From the NCBI RefSeq assembly GCF_000213055.1, contig NZ_CM001165.1, positions 4,486,945 through 4,550,944 on the forward strand: a stretch of DNA of 64,000 nucleotides, given 5' to 3'. The notes beneath the pieces are model-generated. The model did no database searches, had not been told where the DNA came from, and was given only the letters and a program-made list of their open reading frames with translations. The position numbers and the translations under genes are program-made. The DNA is from Streptomyces sp. Tu6071 (GTDB lineage Bacteria; Actinomycetota; Actinomycetes; Streptomycetales; Streptomycetaceae). Positions 32,707 through 42,145 of this stretch are shown here, piece by piece; the stretch's first letter is position 1; each line of letters opens with the position of its first letter.

Positions 32707-34326
32707 TCACCCCGTCGCGCGCAGCACCGCGGCCACGATCGGGCCCGCCACGTCGCCGCCGTGGCCGCCCTGCTCCGCGTACGCGGCGGCCGTGAAGTCG
32801 CCCCGGTAGCCCGCGAACCAGCTGTTCGACTGCGTCTGCCCGTCGACCTCCGCCGAGCCGGTCTTCGCGCCGATGTCGGGGCCGAGCCCGCTCATCGCGG
32901 TCGCCCCGGTGCCGCTCGTCGCGGTGAGGTTCATCATCTGCCGCAGTTGCGCCGCCGTGCCCGGACGCAGCCCGGCGGCCGTGGCCAGGGGCCGCTTGTC
33001 GAAGGACGCGGGGACGAGGACGGGCTGGTGGAAGGCGCCGTCGCGGATCGTCGCGACGACGGAGGCGAGGTTGAGCGGGTTGAGCTGGACCTTGCCCTGG
33101 CCGATGAGCGAGACGCCCTTGTCGTCCCCCTCGGCGACGGGCACCTTCCCGTCCGCCGAGGCGATGCCCGTCTTCCAGTTGTCGCGCCCGAGCCCGAACT
33201 TCTCGCTCGCCTCCGTGCCGAGGTCGCCGGGCTGGAGCTTGGGAGCGAAGGAGACGAAAGAGGTGTTGCAGGAGATCGCGAAGGCGTGGGCGAGCGTCGC
33301 GCCCGGATCCGGCCTCATCCCCGTGAGGTTGTGCACGGTCTGACCGCCCGACAGCGCCGTGTCGGGGCAGGGAGCGGGCCCGTTCGCGCTGGTCAGGCCC
33401 TTGTCGATGAGCATGGCCGCAGTGATCATCTTCATCGTGGAGCCGGGCGCCACGGTGCCCTGGAAGGCGGCGTTGAACTGGTCGTCGCGGTGATTGGCGA
33501 CGGCGAGGATCTCGCCGGTACCGGCCCGTTCGACGACGACGGACGCGTTCGCGTACGCCGCCACGGCCTTCTCCGCCGCGGCCTGCACGCCCGCGCTGAG
33601 CGTCGTCGGCACCCGCCCCGGCTTGCCCTTCTCCAGCGTGAGCAGCGTCGTGTTCGGCGCGTCGTCGGGGTGCTTGATCATCAGCTCGACGGCCCCGGAG
33701 CCGCCCGCCCGCTCCCCGTACCGCTCCCTGAGCTGGGCGAGGATCGGCGCGAGCGAGGGGTACGCCCCGGCGTCGAGCGCCTTGCCCTCGCGGTCGACGA
33801 GCGCGACGGGCGGCGCGTCGGCGTCCCCGGTGACGAGAAGATCGCCGTCCTTCATCCGCGGATGCACGAGCGCGGGCGTCCACTTGACGACCGGGTGCCC
33901 GGTCGCCTCCGAGCGCACGACGGTCAGCCCGGTGTCGTACGCGAGCGACGTGCCGCGCACGGTGAGCTTCACGTGGTACGGGAGTCGCGTGGCCGTCGCG
34001 GTGCCCGGTTCCAGGGTCACCTTGCTGACGTGCGCCTTGTCCCGCACGCCCTGGAGTGCGACCCCCGCGGGCGCGGGCTGGCTGGTCAGCGCCGCCGCCG
34101 CGGTGAGGCGCCCCGCGCCCCACGTGCTGAGGAACTTCCGCCCCGTCTCCCGCACGTCCTTCGCCGTCAGTGGCGTGTCGAGGCGCTTGGCGACCGCCTC
34201 GGCCGAATTCTGGTCCGCCGTGCCCGAGGTGACGGCGTGCACGAGGTTGTACGCCCCGTACCCGCCCCCGCCGAGCAGCACGACGAGCGCCCCCGACACC
34301 ACCGACACCTTCACCCCGGTGCGCAT
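32707..34326 (-). CDS. Penicillin-binding protein with MecA-type N-terminal domain
   Basis: A 539-residue membrane-anchored D,D-transpeptidase that cross-links peptidoglycan outside the membrane. After a single N-terminal anchor (SVVSGALVVLLGGGGYGAY, residues 8-26) comes an NTF2-like MecA_N domain (about 40-150). The transpeptidase domain follows with STMK near residue 295, SCN near 352 and KTGSAE near 488, the three conserved motifs in order. It belongs to the class B group with MecA_N seen in Streptomyces developmental PBPs. The start at 34326 is supported by a GGGGGAG ribosome site. Confidence 0.93.
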   Translation of the reverse strand: MRTGVKVSVVSGALVVLLGGGGYGAYNLVHAVTSGTADQNSAEAVAKRLDTPLTAKDVRETGRKFLSTWGAGRLTAAAALTSQPAPAGVALQGVRDKAHVSKVTLEPGTATATRLPYHVKLTVRGTSLAYDTGLTVVRSEATGHPVVKWTPALVHPRMKDGDLLVTGDADAPPVALVDREGKALDAGAYPSLAPILAQLRERYGERAGGSGAVELMIKHPDDAPNTTLLTLEKGKPGRVPTTLSAGVQAAAEKAVAAYANASVVVERAGTGEILAVANHRDDQFNAAFQGTVAPGSTMKMITAAMLIDKGLTSANGPAPCPDTALSGGQTVHNLTGMRPDPGATLAHAFAISCNTSFVSFAPKLQPGDLGTEASEKFGLGRDNWKTGIASADGKVPVAEGDDKGVSLIGQGKVQLNPLNLASVVATIRDGAFHQPVLVPASFDKRPLATAAGLRPGTAAQLRQMMNLTATSGTGATAMSGLGPDIGAKTGSAEVDGQTQSNSWFAGYRGDFTAAAYAEQGGHGGDVAGPIVAAVLRATG

Positions 34327-34455
34327 GACAGCACTCCCCCTCCCCGCATGTGGTCGTCGGGAGCTTATGGGGCGGGAGCGACATGTGGAGATCCCGTTAC
34401 GGGATTGCGACGATCACGCAACCGGCGGTAGCCCCCGCCGGGCGGCCCGGAGCGC

Positions 34456-34686
34456 TCAGGCCGGGTGGCGTTCGGCCCGCGCCTGGTCGAGGAGTTCGGG
34501 GTACGCCTCGCGCGCCTCCTGGGTGGACAGGCCGAGGAGCATGGCCGACCAGGGGACGGGGCAGGGCGGGGCGTGGTCGGGGTCGGGACAGAGCAGGTGC
34601 TCGATCCGCCGCTTCAGCTCCCGCGCCTGCGCCGGGGTGGCGTACAGGCCCAGGCGCAGTTCCTGGACGCTTCGCTCTCCGGTCAT
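34456..34686 (-). CDS. Small conserved protein of unknown function
   Basis: A 76-residue soluble protein: an N-terminal helix-rich QELRLGLYATPAQARELKRRIEHLLCPDPDHAPPCPVPW followed by TQEAREAYPELLDQARAE. The Cys-Pro-Asp and Pro-Cys-Pro around the middle are the only notable motif. It starts 35 bases after the mannosyltransferase stop and has a fair ribosome site (GGAAAGGTGAGCG), so the two are probably co-transcribed. Confidence 0.7.
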   Translation of the reverse strand: MTGERSVQELRLGLYATPAQARELKRRIEHLLCPDPDHAPPCPVPWSAMLLGLSTQEAREAYPELLDQARAERHPA

Positions 34687-34721
34687 CGCTCACCTTTCCG
34701 CTGTTCCGCCCTGACGCCCGC

Positions 34722-36476
34722 TCAGATCCAGGAATTGAGCCACATCCGGTCGTGCCAGGACCCGTAGGGAATCGCCGTACCCGTGTAGAGGGGCCAGAAA
34801 TACACGAAGTTCCACGCGATGAGGAGGAAGAGCACGCCCGTCGCCGTCGCCCCTATCGTCCTGCGGCGCTCCGAGGCACCGGCCGGGCCGAGCAGGGCAC
34901 CGGCCAGCATGGTCAGCGCGAGGCACAGGAAGGGCACGAAGACGACCGCGTAGAAGTAGAAGATCGTGCGCTCCTGGTAGTGGAGCCACGGCAGCCAGCC
35001 GATGGCCACCGCGCCGAGGATCGCGCCCGCCCGCCAGTCGCGGCGGAAGACCCAGCGCCACAGCACGTAGACGAGCGCGGCGCACGCCGCCCACCACAGC
35101 GCGGGCGTGCCGAGCGCGAGGACCTCGCGGGCGCAGTCGCCGGAGGTGCCGCTCGGGCAGCCGTCGCTGCCGGGGGGCGGGGACTCGTAGAAGTACGAGA
35201 CGGGACGGCCGTCGACCATCCAGCTCCACGCGTTGGACTGGTAGCGGTGGCCGTCGGTGAGGCCGACGTGGAAGCGGTAGACCTCGTGCTCGTAGTGCCA
35301 CAGGCTCCGCAGCCAGTCGGGCAGCCAGGTGAAGTGGCCGCCCTGCCCCGCCGTCCTCGCCCAGTCGCGCAGGTAGCCGCCCTTGCCGTTGTCGGGCGAG
35401 GCGATCCAGGCGGTCCAGGAGGCGAGGTAGACGGCGAGCGCGACCGGGACGATCGAGACGAAGGCGACCGGCGCGTCGCGGCGCAGCATGCCGAGCCAGC
35501 CGCGCCCCGGGCGCGCGCCCGCGATCTTGCGCGCGCCGACGTCCCACAGCACCGTCATGACGCCGAACGCGGCGAGCACGAACAGGCCGTTCCACTTCGT
35601 GCCGAAGGCGAGGCCGAGGCAGATCCCGGCGGCCCAGCGCCAGGGCCGCCGGCCGAGGAAGGCGGTCTCGGCGATCGTGGCGTCCGCCCGGACGACCCCG
35701 TCCGCGTCCACCGGGAGCTTGGCGAGGAGCCGGGCGCGGGCCCGGTCGCGGTCCAGGAGCAGGCAGCCGAAGGCGGCGAGCACGAAGAACATCAGCACGA
35801 GGTCGAGGAGCGCGGTGCGGCTCATCACGAGGTGCAGTCCGTCGATCGTGAGCAGCGCGCCCGCGAAGCAGCCGAGGAACGTCGAGCGGAACATGCGCCG
35901 CCCGATCCGGCACAGCATCCACACGGACGCGGTGCCGAGCACCGCCGTCATGAAGCGCCAGCCGAAGGGCGTGAGGCCGAAGAGCCACTCGCCGATCCCG
36001 ATGACGTACTTGCCGACCGGCGGGTGCACGACGTACGCGGCCTGCGTCGGGATGTCGACCGTGGAGGGGTCGGCGAGGATCTGCTTGTTGGCCTGCTCGC
36101 CCCAGCTCACCTCGTAGCCGCGGTGGATGAGCGCCCAGGCGTCCTTCGCGTAGTACGTCTCGTCGAATATCACCGCCTTCGGCGAGCCGAGGTGCCAGAA
36201 ACGGGTGACCCCGGCGACGAGGGTGATCAGCAGCGGACCGAGCCAGCTCGCGGAGCGGACGAGGAAGGCGGAGAGGCGGTACGGGAGACCGACCGCCGTC
36301 CACAGCCCGGGATCGGCGGGCCCCGCCCACGGCGGGTCGAGGCGTTCGGCGACGCTCGCCTCACGGCGCCTGGGCACGTAGCCGAAGCGGCGCAGACGCC
36401 GCTGCCAGGGCGGCGGGGCCTGGGGATCGGCGGCCTGCCCCTGGCTGGCCTCGGTCGAGGACGCGGTACTGGTCAC
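34722..36476 (-). CDS. pmt: Dolichyl-phosphate-mannose-protein mannosyltransferase (PMT family)
   Basis: A GT39 polytopic membrane enzyme of 584 residues that moves mannose from polyprenyl-phosphate-mannose to Ser/Thr of secreted proteins. The catalytic FDETYYAKDAW (Asp-Glu after the first helix) is near residue 105. HPPVGKYVIGIGEW is the second conserved loop. The C-terminal domain has LHYQERTIFYFYAVVFVPFLCLAL. About 11 membrane helices are visible. It is the actinobacterial enzyme behind O-glycosylation. The start is GTG 36476. It is divergent from rsmI, the usual arrangement in Streptomyces. Confidence 0.93.
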   Translation of the reverse strand: MTSTASSTEASQGQAADPQAPPPWQRRLRRFGYVPRRREASVAERLDPPWAGPADPGLWTAVGLPYRLSAFLVRSASWLGPLLITLVAGVTRFWHLGSPKAVIFDETYYAKDAWALIHRGYEVSWGEQANKQILADPSTVDIPTQAAYVVHPPVGKYVIGIGEWLFGLTPFGWRFMTAVLGTASVWMLCRIGRRMFRSTFLGCFAGALLTIDGLHLVMSRTALLDLVLMFFVLAAFGCLLLDRDRARARLLAKLPVDADGVVRADATIAETAFLGRRPWRWAAGICLGLAFGTKWNGLFVLAAFGVMTVLWDVGARKIAGARPGRGWLGMLRRDAPVAFVSIVPVALAVYLASWTAWIASPDNGKGGYLRDWARTAGQGGHFTWLPDWLRSLWHYEHEVYRFHVGLTDGHRYQSNAWSWMVDGRPVSYFYESPPPGSDGCPSGTSGDCAREVLALGTPALWWAACAALVYVLWRWVFRRDWRAGAILGAVAIGWLPWLHYQERTIFYFYAVVFVPFLCLALTMLAGALLGPAGASERRRTIGATATGVLFLLIAWNFVYFWPLYTGTAIPYGSWHDRMWLNSWI

Positions 36477-36489
36477 CGGGTCATCGTAG

Positions 36490-36790
36490 GGAACGAGGCT
36501 TTGGGAGTCCCGGAGACGGGCGGGGGTGGGGGTGCGGGGGAGGCGCCGGGTGGGCGGGAGGTGCGTGCGGGGAGGGGTGGGCGAGGCGTCGGGCGGGGGT
36601 GCGGGGGAGGCGTTGTCCCGGCGGGCCGGGGGCGGGGAGGCGTTACCCGGGCCGGGCGGGTGCCTGACCCGGGCCGGTCGGGGTGGGTGCGTGGAGGGGG
36701 GCGCCGGGTGGGTGCGGGGAGATGCCGGGCGGGGGCGGGGGGAGTTGCCGGGCCGGTCGGGCGGGGGCGGGGCGGGGCGTCATCATGGAG
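36490..36790 (+). other. G-rich intergenic tract between pmt and rsmI
   Basis: These 300 bases are about half G on the plus strand, with dense runs of 3-6 G and several copies of GGGTGCGGGGGAGGCG-like units (36530, 36597). No gene is supported: the open frames have no ribosome site or family match. Promoters for both divergent genes must be here but cannot be read. The tract could form G-quadruplexes. Confidence 0.6.
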
Positions 36791-36792
36791 GG

Positions 36793-37704
36793 GTGACTTC
36801 CGAGACCTCCCCCGCCCCGTCCGGCGCCTCCGTCCCGTCCGATGCCTCCGCCGGGCTGCTCGTCCTCGCCGGGACCCCCATCGGGGACGTGGCGGACGCG
36901 CCGCCCCGGCTCGCCCGCGAGCTGGAGACGGCCGACATCGTGGCGGCCGAGGACACGCGGCGGCTGCGGCGGCTCACGCAGGCGCTCGACGTGCGGGTGG
37001 GCGGCCGGATCGTCTCGTACTTCGAGGGGAACGAGTCGGCCCGTACGCCGGAACTCGCCGACGCGCTCGCGGGCGGCGCGCGCGTGCTGCTCGTGACGGA
37101 CGCCGGGATGCCCTCGGTCTCCGACCCGGGCTACCGGCTCGTCGCGGCGGCGGTCGAACGCGACGTGCGCGTCACGGCCGTGCCGGGGCCCTCCGCCGTG
37201 CTCACCGCGCTCGCCGTGTCGGGCCTGCCCGTCGACCGCTTCTGCTTCGAGGGTTTCCTGCCGCGCAAGGCGGGCGAGCGTCGCGCGCGCCTCGCCGAGG
37301 TCGCCGCCGAGCGCCGCACGCTCGTCTACTTCGAGGCCCCGCACCGGATCGACGACACCCTCGCCGCGATGGCGGAGGTCTTCGGCGCCGAGCGCCGCGC
37401 GGCCGTGTGCCGCGAACTGACCAAGACGTACGAGGAGGTGAAGCGCGGCCCGCTCGCGGAGCTGGCGACGTGGGCGGCACAGGGCGTACGGGGCGAGATC
37501 ACGGTCGTCGTGGAGGGCGCCCCGGAGCCGGGCCCGGCCGACCTCGACGCGGCCGAGCTGGTGCGCAGGGTGCGGGTGCGGGAAGAGGCGGGGGAGCGGC
37601 GCAAGGAGGCCATCGTGGCGGTCGCGGCGGAGGCGGGGGTGCCGAAGCGGGAGGTCTTCGACGCGGTGGTGGCGGCGAAGAACGCGGAGAGGAACGCGGG
37701 CTGA
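36793..37704 (+). CDS. rsmI: 16S rRNA (cytidine(1402)-2'-O)-methyltransferase
   Basis: RsmI methylates the 2'-O of C1402 in 16S rRNA using SAM, fine-tuning decoding. The 303-residue protein has the tetrapyrrole-methylase fold: LVLAGTPIGDVAD at the start, AAEDTRRLRRL, LVTDAGMPSVSDPGYRLV and VPGPSAVLTALAVSGLP. The C-terminal ELTKTYEEVKRGPLAEL is specific for RsmI. GTG 36793 is behind GGAGGG. The frame is open further upstream through the G-rich tract, but that part is not protein-like. Confidence 0.94.
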   Translation: MTSETSPAPSGASVPSDASAGLLVLAGTPIGDVADAPPRLARELETADIVAAEDTRRLRRLTQALDVRVGGRIVSYFEGNESARTPELADALAGGARVLLVTDAGMPSVSDPGYRLVAAAVERDVRVTAVPGPSAVLTALAVSGLPVDRFCFEGFLPRKAGERRARLAEVAAERRTLVYFEAPHRIDDTLAAMAEVFGAERRAAVCRELTKTYEEVKRGPLAELATWAAQGVRGEITVVVEGAPEPGPADLDAAELVRRVRVREEAGERRKEAIVAVAAEAGVPKREVFDAVVAAKNAERNAG

Positions 37705-37977
37705 GGAGAGGCGGGGCGGGGGTGCGCCCGGCACGGCGGGCGCTGCCGGGCACGTAACCGTTTCTTCGCGCCAAACATGGGCAAAGCGTCCCGGGGTTTC
37801 GGCAAAGTCCGGGTCGCGGCGAAGGGCCCGAAGTGCACGGGTTCGCCAAATCCGATCCAACGTTCGGCAGCCCCCATGGTGCGGGCCGCCGGGCGGGAGT
37901 GCACTGGTCGTGCGGGGCGGTGCGCCGCTCCGGGGCCGGCGGTTCGCAGCCGGCCGGGCACGACACGAGGAGCTGGC

Positions 37978-38526
37978 ATGAGCGACTTCGCAGGCAGCGT
38001 CCACCCCGCCACCACGAGCGGCCCCGCCGCGATCGCCGGGACCCCTGGGACTGCCGGGACCACCGCGACCCCGGGGGCCACCGGTACCGGAGGGACCACC
38101 GGGACCACCGGGACCGCCGGAACCGTCCAGGAGTCCTACTCCTTCGCCTGCATGCGCTGCGGGCACGGCTGGGAGCAGGCGTACGAGATAGAACGGCACG
38201 CTGACCCGGACGGCCACCCCTACGTGGTCTACCTGGCGGGCGGCGAGCGCGTGCCGTCGCCGCTCAGCAGCCCGTCGTGCCTCAACTGCGGGGGCGGCGT
38301 CGTCCGGATCATGCGGGCGGGCCGCGTGACCTCGGCGGCCTCGCAGGCGCACACGTACGGGCACGGGGCGGCCCCGGCGAAGTCGCGCACGGCCGCGAGT
38401 GCCCGTTCCGGCGAGGCCGGTGCTTCCGGCGCGGAGGGCGCGGAGCCGTCGGAGGCCCCGCACCACTGGCACGTCCTCGCGGACCTGCTCCACGTCTTCC
38501 ACCGGCAGCCGCCGCAGGGCCGCTAG
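37978..38526 (+). CDS. Zinc-ribbon-like protein with Gly/Thr repeat N-terminus
   Basis: The 182-residue protein begins with 35 residues of Gly/Thr/Pro/Ala repeats (TGGTTGTTGTAGT and similar). A compact domain follows with CMRCGHGW near residue 60 and CLNCGGG near residue 102, two C-x-x-C knuckles that look like a zinc ribbon. The tail is Ala/Glu-rich, ending HHWHVLADLLHVFHRQ. Function unknown; such ribbons often bind nucleic acid or proteins. GAGGAGCTGGC before the ATG supports the start. Confidence 0.75.
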   Translation: MSDFAGSVHPATTSGPAAIAGTPGTAGTTATPGATGTGGTTGTTGTAGTVQESYSFACMRCGHGWEQAYEIERHADPDGHPYVVYLAGGERVPSPLSSPSCLNCGGGVVRIMRAGRVTSAASQAHTYGHGAAPAKSRTAASARSGEAGASGAEGAEPSEAPHHWHVLADLLHVFHRQPPQGR

Positions 38527-38616
38527 GCCGGATCGCCACGGGACCGGCCGCCGCATCCGGCAGGTCACGCGCCCGCCCCTCCGCCTCGTCCGCCCGGCCT
38601 TCGTAGGATCGTTCCC

Positions 38617-39513
38617 ATGAAGGCCAAGGACGACAAGACCGCGCCGCCACCGCTGCCCGAGCCCCTGCGGGTCGCGGTGGCGGACGCGCACACCCACCTC
38701 GACATGCAGGCGGGCACCGTCGAGGAGGCGTTGGCCAAGGCCGCGTCGGTCGGGGTGACGCGGCTCGTCCAGGTCGGCTGCGACCTGGCGGGCTCGCGCT
38801 GGGCGGCGCAGACGGCGGGCGCGTACGACGACATCCTGGCGACCGTGGCGCTGCACCCGAACGAGGCGCCGCGCATCGTGCACGGCGATCCCGACGGCTG
38901 GTCGCGGCAGGGGGAGCGGCCAGGGGGCGGCGAGGCGGCGCTCGACGAGGCGCTCGCCGAGATCGACCGGCTCGCGGCGCTCCCGCAGGTGGTCGGGGTC
39001 GGCGAGACGGGCCTGGACTATTTCCGTACGGGCCCTGAGGGCAAGGACGCGCAAGAACGTTCGTTCCGCGCGCACATCGAGATCGCCAAGCGGCACGACC
39101 GGACGCTCGTGATCCACGACCGCGAGGCGCACGAGGACGTCCTGCGCGTCCTCAAGGAGGAAGGCGCGCCGGAACGCACGGTCTTCCACTGCTACTCGGG
39201 CGACGCGGAGATGGCGGAGATCTGCGCGCGCGAGGGCTACTACCTGTCCTTCGCGGGCAACGTGACCTTCAAGAACGCCCAGAACCTCCGCGACGCCCTG
39301 GCGGTCGCGCCGCTCGACCTCGTCCTCGTCGAGACGGACGCCCCTTTCCTCACCCCGGCCCCGTACCGGGGCCGCCCCAACGCCCCCTACCTGATCCCCG
39401 TCACGCTGCGCGCGATGGCCCAGGTCAGGAACATCGCGGAGGACGAGTTGGCAGAGGCCCTGTCCCGCAACACGGCGCGGGCCTTCGGGGTACCGGGGCT
39501 GTTCGAGGCGTGA
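38617..39513 (+). CDS. TatD family metal-dependent hydrolase
   Basis: A 298-residue TatD-type (amidohydrolase fold) deoxyribonuclease. Metal and active-site motifs are in order: DAHTHLD (residues 23-29), ALHPNEAP, GVGETGLDYF, the His in LVIHDREAHEDV, VFHCYSG, and ETDAPFLTP. Members act as 3'-5' exonucleases in DNA repair or as D-amino-acyl-tRNA-type hydrolases. A 20-residue insert (GDPDGWSRQGERPGGGE) after the second motif is common in actinobacteria. In other Streptomyces an rpf gene usually separates tatD from rsmA; here a GNAT gene and repeats do. Confidence 0.92.
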   Translation: MKAKDDKTAPPPLPEPLRVAVADAHTHLDMQAGTVEEALAKAASVGVTRLVQVGCDLAGSRWAAQTAGAYDDILATVALHPNEAPRIVHGDPDGWSRQGERPGGGEAALDEALAEIDRLAALPQVVGVGETGLDYFRTGPEGKDAQERSFRAHIEIAKRHDRTLVIHDREAHEDVLRVLKEEGAPERTVFHCYSGDAEMAEICAREGYYLSFAGNVTFKNAQNLRDALAVAPLDLVLVETDAPFLTPAPYRGRPNAPYLIPVTLRAMAQVRNIAEDELAEALSRNTARAFGVPGLFEA

Positions 39514-39629
39514 CGGAACGGGCGGTTCGTGCCGGAACGGACGGTTGCGGTACGGGGCCCGACGCGGCGGAATCGCGGTCCGCGAAAACCGTTGGCTCCC
39601 GCACCCGCCGCCCACCACACTGCCGTCCC

Positions 39630-40052
39630 GTGACCTCGTACCCCGACCCCCTGACGCCCGCATGGCGCGCCCCCGTGCGGGACGGCGAGCTGCGGGCCCT
39701 TCTCGCCGAGGCGTTCGGCGGGGCTCCCGCTCCCGGGCTCGCCGTGCGACTCGCGCGGCACAGCCTCGGCTGGGCCGCCGCGCGCGATGCCTCCGGCCGC
39801 CTCGTGGGCTTCGTCAACGTCGCCTGGGACGGCGGCGCCCACGCCTTCCTCCTCGACACGGCGGTCGCCGGGAGCCACCGCCGCCGGGGCCTCGGCCGCG
39901 CGCTCGTCGCGGTCGCGGCGGCCGGAGCCCGCGAGGCGGGCTGCGACTGGCTGCACGTCGACTACGAGGAGCGCCTGCGCCCCTTCTACGAGGACGGATG
40001 CGGCTTCGGCGCCACGGCGGCCGGACTCGTCCGGCTCCGCGGCGAGGGCTGA
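39630..40052 (+). CDS. GNAT family N-acetyltransferase
   Basis: A short 140-residue GNAT protein. GFVNVAWDGGAHAFLLDTAVAGSHRRRGLGRALV contains the core strand and the acetyl-CoA loop R-R-x-G-L-G. WLHVDYEERLRPFYEDGCGF is the usual C-terminal end. GTG 39630 directly precedes the protein-like part. Substrate unknown. It lies in the tatD-rsmA interval. Confidence 0.83.
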   Translation: MTSYPDPLTPAWRAPVRDGELRALLAEAFGGAPAPGLAVRLARHSLGWAAARDASGRLVGFVNVAWDGGAHAFLLDTAVAGSHRRRGLGRALVAVAAAGAREAGCDWLHVDYEERLRPFYEDGCGFGATAAGLVRLRGEG

Positions 40053-40108
40053 GGCGGCACGGCGCCCCGCCGAATCCCGCCCGGGGCCGGGACGCGTCTG
40101 CCGGGCGG

Positions 40109-40215
40109 GACCGAACGTTCTGCCTCGTGGGCGTGGCGTCCGGCGTGAGCGATACCGAACGTTCTGCCCCCCTTGCCCTCGCGTCCCGCCCCGCCCCCGC
40201 AGACCGAACGTTCTA
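40109..40215. repeat. Three dispersed-repeat copies upstream of rsmA
   Basis: ACCGAACGTTCT occurs at about 40110, 40154 and 40203, each followed by GCC or ACC. The first copy carries CGAACGTTCTGCCTC, identical to two copies of the 13.4-13.6 kb cluster. No gene is supported in 40053-40250. Confidence 0.8.
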
Positions 40216-40250
40216 CCCCTCCGCAGGCACGCACCCCGTACCCTTGCCGG

Positions 40251-41129
40251 GTGACTCGCACCGACCCCCTGCTCGGCCCGGCCGACATCCGTGAGCTGGC
40301 CGCCGCGCTCGACGTACGTCCCACCAAACAGCGTGGACAGAACTTCGTCATCGACGCCAACACCGTGCGCCGCATCGTCCGCACCGCCGAGGTGCGCGAG
40401 ACGGACACGGTCGTCGAGGTCGGTCCCGGGCTCGGTTCGCTCACGCTCGCCCTGCTCGAAGTCGCCGCCGACGTCACCGCCGTCGAGATCGACGACACCC
40501 TCGCCGCCGCGCTCCCCGCCACCGTCGCCGCCCGGCTCCCGGAGAAGGCCGCGCACTTCCGGCTCGTGCACTCCGACGCGCTGCGCGTGCGCGAGCTGCC
40601 GGGCCCCGCGCCCACGGCGCTCGTCGCGAACCTCCCGTACAACGTCGCGGTCCCCGTCCTCCTCCACATGCTGGAGCACTTCCCGAGCGTCGAGCGGACC
40701 CTCGTGATGGTGCAGGCCGAGGTCGCCGACCGGCTCGCGGCCCCGCCCGGCTCGCGCGTGTACGGGGTGCCCTCGGTCAAGGCGGCCTGGTACGCGCACG
40801 TCAAGCGCGCCGGGTCGATCGGGCGCAGCGTCTTCTGGCCCGCGCCGAATGTCGACTCCGGGCTCGTCTCGCTCGTACGGCGCGAGGAGCCGCTGACCAC
40901 GAGCGCGAGCCGCCGCGAGGTCTTCGCGGTCGTGGACGCGGCGTTCGCGCAGCGCCGCAAGGGCCTGCGGGCCGCGCTCGCCGGGTGGGCGGGTTCGGCG
41001 GCGGCGGCCGAGGAGGCGCTGCGCGCGGCCGGGGTGTCCCCGCAGGCGCGCGGCGAGTCGCTCACCGTCGAGGAGTTCGCCCGCATCGCCGAGCACAAGC
41101 CGCAGGCCGGGAAGGAGACCCCCGCGTGA
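40251..41129 (+). CDS. rsmA: 16S rRNA (adenine(1518)-N6/adenine(1519)-N6)-dimethyltransferase
   Basis: RsmA/KsgA dimethylates two adjacent adenines in helix 45 of 16S rRNA during small-subunit assembly. The order of motifs is complete: [33 protein letters not shown] (SAM motif I), AVEIDDTLA (motif II), [11 protein letters not shown] (catalytic motif IV), and [14 protein letters not shown]. The 292-residue length is normal. The stop overlaps the ispE start (GTGA), a conserved operon. Confidence 0.95.
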   Translation: MTRTDPLLGPADIRELAAALDVRPTKQRGQNFVIDANTVRRIVRTAEVRETDTVVEVGPGLGSLTLALLEVAADVTAVEIDDTLAAALPATVAARLPEKAAHFRLVHSDALRVRELPGPAPTALVANLPYNVAVPVLLHMLEHFPSVERTLVMVQAEVADRLAAPPGSRVYGVPSVKAAWYAHVKRAGSIGRSVFWPAPNVDSGLVSLVRREEPLTTSASRREVFAVVDAAFAQRRKGLRAALAGWAGSAAAAEEALRAAGVSPQARGESLTVEEFARIAEHKPQAGKETPA

Positions 41130-42034
41130 GCCCCGCCGCCGTCACCGTCCGCGTCCCCGCCAAGGTCAACGTCCAGCTCGCGGTCGGCCCCGCACGGCCC
41201 GACGGCTTCCACGACCTCGCGAACATCTTCCTCGCGGTCGGCCTGTACGACGAGGTGACCGCGACGCCCGCCGAGAGCCCGCGTCTCACCTGCGAGGGCC
41301 CCGGCGCCGAGCAGGTGCCCCTCGACGGGAGCAACCTCGCCGCCCGCGCCGCCCTCGCCCTCGCCGCCCGCGCGGGCCGTCCCGCCGACGTCCACCTGCA
41401 CATCGCCAAGGACATCCCCGTCGCGGGCGGCATGGCGGGCGGCAGCGCCGACGCGGCGGGCGCGCTGCTCGCCTGCGAGACGCTGTGGCGCACGGGCGCG
41501 AGCAGGGACGAACTCCTGGCGATCTGCGCGGAGCTGGGCAGCGACGTGCCGTTCAGCTACGTGGGCGGCGCGGCGCTCGGCACGGGCCGCGGCGAGCGGC
41601 TGGCCCCGCTCGCGGTCGGCGGCACCTTCCACTGGGTGTTCGCGCAGGCGGACGGGGGCCTCTCCACCCCGGCCGTCTACCGCGCGTACGACCGCCTCGC
41701 CGCGAGCGAGGGCCGTAAGGTCCCGGAGCCCGAGGCCGACCCGGCGGTGATCGACGCGCTCGCGAGCGGCGACGCGAAGGCGCTCGCCGCCGCCGTCCAC
41801 AACGACCTCCAGGCCGCCGCGCTCGACCTCTTCCCCGCGCTGCGCCGCACGCTGGACGCCGGTACGGAGGCGGGCGCCCTCGCCGCGCTCGTCTCGGGCT
41901 CGGGCCCGACGACGGCCTTCCTCGCCCAGGACGCGGACAGCGCCCGTACGATCGCCCGCGCCCTGACCCCGCACTGCCGCACGGCCCGCGTGACGACGGC
42001 CCCGGCGCCGGGCGCGGTCGTGGTGGGGGAGTAA
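41126..42034 (+). CDS. ispE: 4-diphosphocytidyl-2-C-methyl-D-erythritol kinase
   Basis: A GHMP-family kinase of the MEP isoprenoid pathway that phosphorylates the 2-hydroxyl of CDP-methylerythritol. [24 protein letters not shown] is the N-terminal substrate motif. [19 protein letters not shown] is the ATP-binding Gly/Ser loop, and GSDVPF and [12 protein letters not shown] are the third and fourth motifs. It has 302 residues and is translationally coupled to rsmA. Confidence 0.95.
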   Translation: MSPAAVTVRVPAKVNVQLAVGPARPDGFHDLANIFLAVGLYDEVTATPAESPRLTCEGPGAEQVPLDGSNLAARAALALAARAGRPADVHLHIAKDIPVAGGMAGGSADAAGALLACETLWRTGASRDELLAICAELGSDVPFSYVGGAALGTGRGERLAPLAVGGTFHWVFAQADGGLSTPAVYRAYDRLAASEGRKVPEPEADPAVIDALASGDAKALAAAVHNDLQAAALDLFPALRRTLDAGTEAGALAALVSGSGPTTAFLAQDADSARTIARALTPHCRTARVTTAPAPGAVVVGE

Positions 42035-42145
42035 AAGGCCCCCGGCACGGCGTGCTCGGACGTCTCCGGCGGCGGGCCGAGGACGCGAGGAGACGCCGGG
42101 CCCGGCCGTACCATGGCGATACCTCGTGACGATCAGGGAGACGCG

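Noticed and set aside
39052..39068. AAGAACGTTCGTTCCGC inside tatD, matching the dispersed repeat
   Set aside because: It lies in a conserved coding stretch (QERSFRAHIEIAKRH), so the match is explained by protein sequence.
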